33,333 bases of DNA from Zygnema circumcarinatum. Its lineage: Eukaryota > Streptophyta > Zygnematophyceae > Zygnematales > Zygnemataceae. This document shows positions 20,894-31,100 of the stretch, piece after piece (the stretch's first letter is position 1; every line of letters begins with the position of its first letter). The translations under genes and the position numbers were made by a program. The stretch is from assembly GCA_037447605.1 (NCBI GenBank), contig CM074821.1, forward strand, positions 1,180,801 to 1,214,133, in the 5' to 3' direction. The notes below the pieces were generated by a model. It was not told where the DNA came from. It was given only the letters and a program-made list of their open reading frames with translations, and did not search any database.

Positions 20894-23800
20894 TCACAGG
20901 CGTCTCAACACTTCCACAGGCACAGAGAGGAAGGCCGCAGGCTTCCCCAGCTTGAGCTCAAATTCAGCGACTGCAGATGCCCCTCCCCTCCCCATCCCCT
21001 TCTCCCTCCCCATCGTAACTCCCTCGTCCGAGGAATCACCACCATCCAATCGCCCGTTTCCAGCATGCCCATTTACAACAGGCACGCCACCCTCCCACCG
21101 GCTGTACCCTCTCTCTTCCTCCCTCCCTCTCTCTTCCTCCCTCCCTCTCTCCCTCTCGCTATCTTCCCACTCCTCTGTCTCCCATCGCAGATCCATCGCC
21201 TCTTCCATGAAGCTCTGCAGCTCATCGGAGTGTTCCGCGGATCGTGTCCGCATAAGCGGTGTGTGTATTCGCTGCACTGTGATTGGTCGAAAAAGAGCTA
21301 TTCCCACAGGTTCATGCCAGGACTTTCCATCGCTCCCTAAAGTCACTTTTGCAGGCCTGTGTGAGATGAAGGACTTTTGTCCCCCCCCTCCTCCCCTCCC
21401 CTTCCCCCTTCCTGGCCAGCTTGCTCCATCTACCACTCTTCCAGAAGGGTTCCAATACACTTTTTGCTTCTCTTCAGAGCCAAACTTCCCAGAGTCCTCT
21501 GTCAGATCAACATACTGCTTGCCCAGAAACACATCGTCGGCTGACTTTCTCCTCCCTCCCGTCTCTCTCCCTGTCTCTCTGCCCATTTTCTCCTCCTCTG
21601 CTGCTAGCAGCTGTGACTTCTTCTCAAGCTTCCTCGTGAGAGCCTCCCTCTGTTCGATGATATCGACTGTCGCCTGTGTTAAGGGCACCACCGTGCCATC
21701 TCCCCGAAGAAGTCTAAGCCCCCCCTCTCTCCAATCATACAAATCCTCCTCAACCTCTACCTGCCTCACCACTTTGCTGCTTCCTTTCCTCCCACTCGGC
21801 CCACTCTCCTGATGCCCACTCGACTGTGTATGCTCAATTCTCTCTCCCACAGTGCCATCCCCCCTATTGTTTGCTCGAGATGCCCCTTCTCCCGATCTCC
21901 ACCTTCTCGCTTCACTCTCCTGCCTCCTTTCCTCTTTCGTTGCCGCCTCTTCTGACACCTCTCTTCCCTCATTCGGAAAGTTCGCAGGCTCTGCAAGAGT
22001 CTGCAAGTCTCCCGAGAATTTCGCTCTTGTTCCTGCCGCTCCTTTTGCAGCAGAATTCAAAACTGCCATGCTCTGCTTTATTTTTCTCGCCTGCTTTTCC
22101 GCTGCAAACTGTCCTTCTAACATAGGTCGACTGCGGTCTAAACTCGGATCCTGTGCTGCAGACTCCTCTACAGACCAGGAAACTTTCTGGCGGGAAGAGG
22201 GGGGACCCCCCTTGGAAGCAGAAGAAGCAGCTGCAGGAGGAGGAGGAGGAGGGAGGATGACCTCCTCCCCCTGCTGCATGTCTGAGCTTAGAGGAGAGAC
22301 ACGCACAGGACCCGGAAATGCTAAGTCCTTCAAACGGTTTCCTGGGCCTTCTGCACCATACCTCTTTCTCCTTGAATGTTTCTGAGCGGCATATTGCCCT
22401 TCAGAAATAGTCTGGCTGCGTTCCAAACTGGGCTCCAAACCGCTCTCATCGTCTTCCGCAATTGGGTATGTCGAAGTTAACGCTGCCGACTTCTTTCTCG
22501 GCAAAGTTCTCTTATCTACGGAAGCCCCTTGGCGGCTCTCTGTAGCAGAAAGTACCATCCGAACTGCACCTCTGCTTTCGTGCGAATCCTCCTTCAATTT
22601 GCCATGTGGCCCATTGGCATTTGAGACTCCACTCCCCGCTCCCAATTTCTTTCTCCTCGCCTGCTTCGACGCTGCAAACTGCCCCTCCGAAATACTCTCA
22701 CAGCGGTCTAAGCTGGGCTCCTCTTCTACGAAACTCCTACCAAATTCCCCCTTTTTTGCGCTCCTTCCTTCTTCAGGACCTCTCGACCTCACACGACTCT
22801 CCGGCACATTCATCCTGCTCCCATCTTCCGCTCTGTTATAAGACCCCCCACCTCCCCCTCCGAGTCGCTTCTTCCTCACTCTCTTCTGCGCTGCAAACTG
22901 ACCCTCTGAAATAGTCTGACTCCTATCCAAGCTCGGCACCCCCCCAATATCACTTTCTACATCCGAACGTCTCGACAAGTTTCCCCACCCTTCCTGCCCC
23001 CCTCCCTCCTCCTCTCCCTCCTCCAAACTCATCTTACTAAGAGCCGCTGCAGGCGGCCTTCTCCTCAATTGGAGCCGCGAGAATGCCGGCTCCTTGAAAG
23101 TAAAAAATGACCCCTCACTGCCTGTAACAGAATGCATGTCATGCTCAAGCCGTACAGTTCCTACAGAGTGCCGCAATCGACCAATCATGCGCTGCCAGCA
23201 AGTCAGCTCTCCGGGCCCGGGGCCCACTCCTGCCTCGAAATATAACTGCTGCCCAGAAGACTCCAAACTATCTGAAGAAGCCATTACAGGCTGTGAGCCC
23301 CTCATAATGCAGGGCTGCCTTTCTGCAGAAGCATCTCCCCATAAATGCGCACAGTTCAATTCAGCAGAAGAATTTGATTTAGTTCTCTCACAGCAGGAGA
23401 GCCGCGGGAGGATATGGCTCTGGTGAACTGCATAGGCTCGAGGGGGAGACTGCTGCGACTGCGAAGTCGCAGTGTCTGAGAACCGCAGCTTTTCCATAGA
23501 GCGTGGCTTTGAAACTTTCAGGCTTCCAGACTGCGGCCCCCCTCCATTCCGCCGCATCTCCTTGTCTCCAAATTTGCGCATCCAAGCCCTGTGAGCTTGT
23601 GCAATCACGGTCACAGCCAGCTGGCAGTCACCCGCGGTGCCGTCGAGCCCAAAATACACTTCAGGATCACCTGCTCCCACCGTTTATTAAGCAAATTAAA
23701 ACGTAATTCAGCATTTTCAGGAAAGAAAGCCTCAAGCCTCAAGCTAAGAAGCCCTAAGAATGCACCCTCCACAAGTGCCGAAGACGCCCCTGCCATCCCA

Positions 23801-24572
23801 TAAAGCCAGCCCCACTTGCAACAAAGCCCAAATATTAGGGCTAAAATAATATTAATATTATTAAGGCGTTTTTCTTACCAGACTGCTTCCACATGCACGT
23901 CCTTAGCCACTCCCACACATCTCCCAGAGCCTCCGGCATCTTCTCCTGAATGTCATCCACATTATTGAGCTCCCCAGCTATCGGATCATCTAGCGCAATG
24001 GCAATAACCTTCCAAGACAGCGTGGAGCCGCCATGGATTACTGCAAAAGCGGCAAGAGGCTTTGCCGCGTACACCTGCCCCGTTCTTGCAGGCCTCCCCC
24101 CTATGTCCAAAACCTCCAGAGGCAACCCGTCTTGCTGAACCCCGTCTGAAGCTCCCTGAGGGTCCGCCCATGTCTGCGGAAGCAGCCCCACGTGGCAGGG
24201 AGGGTTGGACGTGTAGTATGCGGGCCGGCCGGGCTGCTTGCTGAGCTTCAAGGGGGTGCAGGCCTCGTCCTTGGCGGCTTCGAAGATGAAGCCCGAGTCC
24301 CGGGGGGTCTTGCAGACCGCGTGAAGCGCACCGAGCTCCTCCGCATACAGGGAGATGCCGTGCCAAGGCGAGACCTCGCGGCAGCTGCGCCACTCGAATA
24401 TGCGCGCGCGGTAGCTCAGGCTGCCGGGCTTGCCGGACTCCACGATCTGGTAGGAGGGGAGCTCGGGGATGGGGGAGAGGAGGGGGGAGGGGGAGGAGGC
24501 GCGCGGCTTGGAGGGCTTCGAGAGGGACTCAGGGGAGGGAGAGGGGGGGGCGAGGAGGGGCCCGCCCTCCAT
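20894..24572 (-). CDS. Degenerate inorganic pyrophosphatase domain fused to a long repeat-bearing tail
   Basis: Two exons on the minus strand, 24572-23879 and 23670-20894, joined inside a Gly codon; 1156 residues. The start is the first true ATG (GCCATGG context). Residues 52-270 align with eukaryotic soluble pyrophosphatase (family I): VSPWHGISLY, VGLLPQTWADP, LPLEVLDIG, KPLAAFAVI, SWKVIAIALDDP, NNVDDIQEKMP, then after the intron YFGLDG and VIAQAHRAWMRKF. By my alignment to yeast numbering, several active-site residues are replaced: E48 by K, K56 by I, Y93 by V128, D117 by L150, D120 by E153, D147 by H180, D152 by S186. D115, E58, R78 and K154 equivalents remain. Hydrolysis of PPi is therefore unlikely. 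The tail (about 880 residues) is charged and probably disordered, with four spaced repeats (PSLDRSQTISEGQFAAQK plus a basic run) and a conserved-looking end (FELKLGKPAAFLSVPVEV). Function unknown. The fusion is supported by one uninterrupted exon and a clean splice, but not by expression data. Confidence 0.85.
22070..22147 (-). repeat. Tail repeat copy 4 (residues 740-765), most divergent
   Basis: Encodes PSLDRSRPMLEGQFAAEK followed by QARKIKQS. Again 95 residues after the previous copy; the SQTIS part is changed, EGQFAA and the basic run are kept. Confidence 0.85.
22355..22432 (-). repeat. Tail repeat copy 3 (residues 645-670)
   Basis: Encodes PSLERSQTISEGQYAAQK followed by HSRRKRYG. It lies 95 residues after copy 2. 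Confidence 0.9.
22640..22717 (-). repeat. Tail repeat copy 2 (residues 550-575)
   Basis: Encodes PSLDRCESISEGQFAASK followed by QARRKKLG. It lies 73 residues after copy 1. Confidence 0.9.
22859..22936 (-). repeat. Tail repeat copy 1 (residues 477-502)
   Basis: Encodes PSLDRSQTISEGQFAAQK followed by the basic run RVRKKRLG. First of four protein repeats within the tail of the pyrophosphatase-like protein. Confidence 0.9.
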
Positions 24573-26560
24573 GGCGGAGAGGGAGGAGGGAGGGAGGGAG
24601 GGAGGAAGGAGGGCAGGGAGGGAGAGAGTAGGGGGGGAGGGGGAAGGAGCGTTGATTGAGGATCCACTGAAGGGATCGGATCCACCTAATTTTGGATCAA
24701 CTGGCGGTGGAATCGAGTGGTGATCTGGGGCCACACGTCCGGGGCTCAGCGGGCGTCGGCGAGCCCGGAGGAGCCCGGCAGATGCGACATGGGTCTAGTA
24801 AGACAAACAAGTACGAATAGACGTACGGCCTGCTTTTTAGCTTGTCATGTAGTGAGGGACTTGTCGGCGGGGACGGGATCCAGATGGGCCATGCCAGCTG
24901 GATTAGTACCGATTAGAGATTCGGGTGGGCCATGACAGCTGGATTCGTACTTTCTTGTCCTCCTAAAAAGGAGCTGAGGCAATCAGAGACAGGCTTGACG
25001 CGTGCAAAGAATCTAGGTTTTTGATGTTTTTCATGAGTAATAAATGTCAAGATTCTGAAAAGCGCCATGTTCGGACCACCAGAGCCCGCCGTACAGAGAT
25101 GAACAGTGCCGTACATAAATGTGTACGATACGTACGGACCAATCCCGGGGCGCGAAATGTTCGCTTAATTATTGTTGCCCGAAAAGGACCGATCGAAGTT
25201 TGACCGGAAATTTGGAAGCCGACGTGGCCGTATAGGCGATCCTACGTGGCGTAATTAAACCAATCAAAGTATGCCACGCGCAGAATTGTGCCAGCGTGAC
25301 AATGTCGTCAATGGACAACCACAACATTGTCGAGCATGTCCTAATTCTGATTGGCCTCGTCCTTGACGCTTTTTATACACGTGGCAGGTTTCCATTGGAC
25401 GGCATCTGGTCAAAGTTGGTGGCCGACCAGTAGCCGTACAATATTTCGGTTCTTGACAAGTCACAATTTTTGCCGGTCGGCGCCAAAGTTACCGTACATA
25501 ATTATACGACAAATCCCGCCCTTCCCACCAACTGTAGCCGGCCACCGGCAGTGGAAGTAACCGGCCGCCTGGGCCAGCTGGCGAGTTGCAGTCAGCGGCC
25601 GGCAGGTCACGCTCAAATGATTGCGCGCGGCTGCCGGCCGGCAGCGCCTGGCCGGCGCGGCTGGCCTGGGCCTGAGCGGCACCGACAGGGCGGCCGTGCC
25701 ACCTTGCGGCCCTGAGGCTGTGCCACGTGGCGGCCAGTGACGCCTGCATCGTGGGCGCCACGTGGAGCCTGGCGGCGGCCGGGGGAGGGAGGGGCGGCCG
25801 CGCACGGCGGCCTGACGAGGGCAGTTCTGCGTTGGGGCTGATGGGGGGCCGTACGGTAAGTCCGTACGGTACGAAATGGGAGAGCCGTACAACAGTGGGC
25901 GCCATCGAGCGACCCATGCGGCCATTGGCCATGGCCATGCACCTCGTTCATGTGCACATGTCACCATGGGAAGTGGCTCTAGGGAATGCTTGCACGTATG
26001 GGAAGGTTGGGGCAGGAGGGCGTGTCAGACTTTGACATTGCGCGGCGGGATTCATGCAACACCATTACTGTTGGATGGATCTGACTCGCCCGTCTAAACT
26101 TGCTAGGAGAGCATGTACCAACTCGTTTTGAACCGACATGTTCGGAAAATGTAGAAGCTAGGACACGCCCTACATGACAAACAAATTGGCATTGTCCTTG
26201 CGATGACGATGCTATGAAAATGGACATGCACAACAACAACATCATGTTGAACCAAGATTAGCCGCTAGCAAGGTTTGAACCACGCCTTATGGGCAAAGGT
26301 ACTATGAACATGGGATGAGTGGCGGACACCATCATGTCATCAAGCCAATCCATCATACGTGCCATGGGTCGGCCGAGCATCCATGGTGCCCATTATTACC
26401 ATACATTGACCACGACCTGACCATGCCCATGACCTGACCATGCCCATGACCTGACCATGACTATGCCCATGATCATGACCTGACCATGCCTATGACCATG
26501 ACCATGAGAGCTTGGAGCAGGAACGAGCCTGGCGGAGCATTTCCTCAGATAACTGGCGTC
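24573..26560. promoter_or_regulatory. Divergent intergenic region between pyrophosphatase-like (-) and SHPRH (+)
   Basis: About 2 kb between start codons. GTACGG/CCGTAC sites at 24823, 25089, 25109, 25132, 25434, 25492 and 25885, and two palindromic CCGTACGG at 25849-25856 and 25862-25869. CACGTG boxes at 25378, 25724 and 25759; CCAAT or ATTGG near 25138, 25260, 25350 and 25394. The stretch 25500-25850 is very GC-rich (CCGGCC repeats). A CATG-rich minisatellite (26411-26506) lies just before the SHPRH start. No gene is recognised. Confidence 0.55.
26411..26506 (+). repeat. CATG-rich minisatellite, about 17-bp unit
   Basis: Repeats of ctgaccatgcccatgac with progressive degeneration. It contributes several ATGs upstream of, and four in frame with, the SHPRH start at 26561. 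Confidence 0.85.
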
Positions 26561-28106
26561 ATGGGCGGGAGGAAGCAGGCGGCCCCTCAGCGCAGCCATG
26601 GCGGCCTCAGCCATGGCCACTCAGGCCCCACACCGCAGCTGGCAGCTCCAGAAGTTCCGTCTGCTCAGCTCTCGCCTTCTGGAAATCGCCGGGGGGAGAC
26701 CAAACATGGCGACCATGGCGACAAGTCTGACGAAACCGCGCAGGATTTGGAGAGCTCCAGAAATTTTAGGGTGTGGAGCGTTGTGGAATTTTCTGCTAAC
26801 GTTGAAGAAGGAGAAGGAGAAGGATTTCAAGTGGCTGAGATAACAGAGCTTGTTGCTGTTCCTGGAGGAAGAGCTGCGGGAGAGGGAGAGGGCGGAGAGA
26901 GTGAGACTACGGGAGAGAGGGCGTCACCTCAAGGGGGACTGCTTCAGGATTCGCCACTGCTTCTTCGACTATGGCTCGCAAAAGCAAAAAAAACTGTGAG
27001 TAAGCGCTTTTCAAGGCGGACCGAGGATTTGCTACTTGAGATACTTCCCAGCTCAAAAGAAACAATAAAAAAGGAGTTCACGGAACCGGAATGCGGAAGG
27101 TCTGCGCTGTTTTTTGGACGAATAAACGGTTCAGATGAAGAGGTTGCAGCATTAGGGGAGCTGATCCTGGAGAAGAGGGTAATCCTAAAAGTAGTGAGTA
27201 GAAGCAGCAGCAGCTTCCAAACACAGCCCCCTGAAAGCAGCAATGCGACATCCTTCTCTCTGTTAGTCACTATTACTCCTCTTGCGTTATCGGACTCCCC
27301 TGAGCACCCGTTCAGTGCAGCACAGCTGGCTTTACACAAATATATGGCCACACTCATAACTTGGCTCCGCCCAGAACATGCAGCGGAGGCGGTGCTAAAC
27401 ACGCCGACGTCAAATGTTATGGTTGCAAATAAAGTGGCATTTGAAAAAGGTGCAGCTGATGATGGTGGTACGGAGGAGTCGGAGGTTCTGGAATCAAGTC
27501 ACGTTGGGGAGCAGGAAACGCCTGCATGCTCTCGACTTCGAGTCCCGAACGACATCGGGAGGGAGAAGGCCAACGAAGGAGACTTTGATCCTGAGGAGCT
27601 TTACGCAGCGGTGAAGCCGACGGGGTGCGTTTTTAGAAATGCTCAGTGCGGAGATGCAGTGTTTTAGTAGACGTAATTGAGTCCGGGAGAGAAGCAAACC
27701 TGTAGCTATTTTCTTTATATTGGGATGATTCGGTTCGTCAATGCCAGAAGGACTTTCTTCACTTTAGTGCAAGAGAAAATTTGAAACAGTACTACGCTAC
27801 TTTAAAGTAAGAATTGACCCAAGCGAATGTTTGACGGCATCACAGGATGCACAAGTTCTCGTCCACCAGCTCTTGACTTTAAAGTGCTCTGCCGGTTTTA
27901 AGGATCGTTTTTCCTTTTTATATCAATCACATGCTGTTACTATAGTAACAGCAGACTAGCATATTCCTCCGTTTTCAGGTCGTTTTTTCTAGTTTGGCTT
28001 GGCTGCTTGCCCACGACTGAACTTTTCCTTAAATTTTGTTTTTTCATTTTCTTTCGAAGGTTATAACGTGTCTATTCGATACGATCAAGTCCCACTAGAC
28101 ATACAT

Positions 28107-28179
<73 letters not shown>

Positions 28180-31100
28180 TTTATACGTTTTTTCTAGCTT
28201 CAAGAACCTTCGTATCCCCGCGTAGAGTCCCAACATTTGGCAAAATGCTGAGCATGCGTCTGACGGGGTGGCAGGCAGGAGGAGCAGCTGGAGGGGAGTC
28301 TCCCGGAGCTGCTGCCTGAGCTGCGCCCCTATCAGCGCAGGGCAGCACTCTGGATGCTGCAAAGGGAGGGTCGGAGGCATCTCCTACATCGCTCTCCTGC
28401 ACTGAGCGCTGATAGTGATGTTTCAAGTATTAAAGACGAGGAAGTTCAACTTGGCGAACGCGGCTTAATGGATGAAAAAGTGCACTATCTTTGGAGGAAA
28501 ATGTGTTCCTTGGAGGGAGGCCAACAAGTGCTGTACAACCCTTTTACGTAAGCTCTGTTCCTTTTTCGCACGTTGAACCTGAATCATGACTTTGTTACAC
28601 GGAGGGTTTGCAACTTTGGCTGTGCTTATGTAAAGCACACCGTCTATTCATTAGTAGCTAGTCTGCTGGTTTGATGGTGTCTGTTCAGAGGCCGATTTTC
28701 AGTAAACACTTTTGAACCTTTGGAGGATGTTCGAGGAGGCATTTTAGCTGACGAGATGGGCCTTGGGAAGACTGTGGAGCTGCTCGCCTGCATTGTGGCC
28801 CATCGCCGAGGGGGGCCCCCTGTGGCAGCAGCGGAGGCGAGGGAGAGAGTGGAGAGGTTGCTGAGAGAGAGGAGGAGGGAGAGGGTTGGGTGCCCGTGTG
28901 GGACTGAGGAGAGTGGAGGAGAGCGGCAGGCTGCTGACCTATGGGTTCAGTGTGACTCCTGCCTTGCATGGCAGCATGCGGCATGCGTGGGGTACAGACC
29001 TGCTTCAAAGAATATGAAAGATACTAGCTGTAAATATGAACTCAAAGTTGGCAGCTCTTGTTTGAAGGAAGTTGAATTAGACCAAGGTAAGGTGCAGGAA
29101 AAGGAGTTGTGTGCTGATGGTGCTGTAGGAGGAGGCTGCAAAGTTGGGCTGGAGACTGACCTGAGGTCAGAGGAAGAATGCGTAGATAGTACTAAGGTCC
29201 GGGAATACACCCCATCAACGAAATCCAAACGGAGAGCAATCAAGGTGGTAGGGACGGGAAGTGGGGGAGAAGTGAGGGAGAGTGGGAGGCCGCAGAAGAG
29301 GAAGAGAGAAGCGTCTGCAGCAGCAGACGCGAGCTCAAGCAGTAAGAGAAAGGGTGTTCCTCGGGTCTTGGAAGGAGGTGAAGTGAGGGAGGAGACGCCA
29401 ATGGCTGAGGCTGAGGAAGATGGAGGTGAAAGATTTATGTGTGGAGAGTGCTCTCAGATTGTGGGAGGCACGAAGGTAGAAGGGGAGTGTGGAGCCACCT
29501 TGGTGGTTTGCCCTGCTGCAATTCTGCAGCAGTGGCAGGACGAGATTCTCAGGTACAATGCTCCTAGACACAGAGAGTGAAGATTTATCTTGTGTTGATG
29601 TTAAGGCTTTGAACCCCTCTCAAAGTCAATGAAGAAAACAGAGGATGGGAAGGGGGTTTTGGCCTGCAGGCAAGTTCGACCTGGGGCACTGCGAGTGGTG
29701 GTGTACCACGGGGTTCAGACAGGCTGGTCGATCATATCCGCACGGAGCGGTAGCGGCAGCGGGAGAGAAGGGGGCAGAGAGGAGGAGGAGAGAGGAGCTG
29801 CTTTAGTGGGAGCTTACGACCTAGCAGGGGCAGACATTGTTCTCACAACCTACGATACTTTGCGCACTGACCTTGCACACGACTGTCAACAGGCAGAAGC
29901 CCGGAACATGCGCTTCCAGAAAAGGTTCATACTTCTTCCAAAACCCTAACAGTTCGAATCCCTCGAAACCTTAGATCCCTTCTAGTTCGTCACCCCTTCT
30001 ATTGCGTCTCAACACTTCACTGCGCTTCAATATGAAGACTTTGCTCTTCAACATGAAACCTTTGCTCTTCAATATGAAGACTATGCTCTTCAACATGAAA
30101 CCTTTGCTCTTCAATATGAAGACTATGCTCTTCAACATGAAACCTTTGCTCTTCAATATGAAGACTATGCTCTTCAACATGAAACCTTTGCTCTTCAATA
30201 TGAAGACTATGCTCTTCAACATGAAACCTTGGCACTTCAATACGAAGACTATGCTCTTCAACTTGAAACCTTTGCACTTCAATACGAAGACTATGCACTT
30301 CAACATGAAACCTTTGCTCTTCAATACGAAAACTATGAAATGCGGTGGTTCTGAGTATGAATGTGTGGGAGGGGGTGCAGGTATCATGTGGTGCCCTCAC
30401 CCTTAACAAGGCTGTGCTGGTGGAGGGTGTGTTTGGATGAAGCGCAGCTTGTAGAGCGATCGACAGCAAGAGCTGCAGAGATGGCTCTCCGCCTCTCAGC
30501 TGTAAACAGATGGTGTATTAGTGGAACGCCCCTTCAAAGGGGATTGGATGATCTCTATGGGCTGCTCTCCTTTCTGAGGGCGGAGCCTTTCTGTCACCGA
30601 CATTGGTGGACACGTGTCCTGCACCGCCCCTATCAGGTGAGCTATTATAGAAATGCTGGAGAGAATATGCGAGAATGTTGACGACTTGGGAGGGGAAGAA
30701 TGGGAGAATCTGCCTTGCAGACACCCGCAGTTCTAAGGGCAGTATTTCCGAAGTCTTGTTGTGATTTGAAGATTTCTGAAGTTTAAGACTTGGAAACCCT
30801 TCAACTTTATAAAAATTGAAATCAGCTTGAGGACGACAAAAACCTGCTATCGTTGGTATCTTCAGAAATTTTGTAACCCAAATCCATGCAACCCTAACCC
30901 TGAACCATCTGCACTGCCCCCCTTCTTCCAAAGTTTTGCCCCTCCCCTGCCCGTCTTAATGCATTTCAAACTCCAAGGAGTTTTCTTGCTGAAATGTATG
31001 ATTGTTTATGCTGCTGCAGGAGGGTGCTCTGGGTGCTAAGGAGTGCATGCACTCCTTCCTACGAGCCCTCATGTGGCGACATTCAAAGGCAGATGTTGCC

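Noticed and set aside
20952-21812. Long plus-strand open frame (286 codons), Ser/Pro-rich
   Set aside because: Lies antisense to the 2.8-kb exon of the pyrophosphatase-like gene; composition mirrors the Glu/Gly/Arg-rich coding strand and it has no family resemblance.
24192-24659. Plus-strand Gly/Glu-rich open frame of 155 codons
   Set aside because: Antisense shadow of exon 1 of the pyrophosphatase-like gene, which shows clear homology on the other strand.
26260-26300. Reverse-strand ggttcaaacc resembling a tRNA T-arm
   Set aside because: No cloverleaf partner stems in the expected positions.
26486-26560. N-terminal extension of SHPRH starting at 26486
   Set aside because: In frame, but encoded by the CATG minisatellite; plant homologues begin at the MGRKK-like position equivalent to 26561.
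29945-29975. tRNA T-arm-like gttcgaatcc
   Set aside because: No acceptor, D or anticodon stem can be built around it, and it lies in a protein-gene intron.
30029-30343. CRISPR-like array
   Set aside because: Repeats are directly abutting with no spacers, in a eukaryotic intron: a minisatellite.
30002-30469. Open frames of 134-150 codons over the SHPRH intron 4 minisatellite
   Set aside because: They arise because the repeat unit is a multiple of three; exon 4 and exon 5 splice cleanly around the array.
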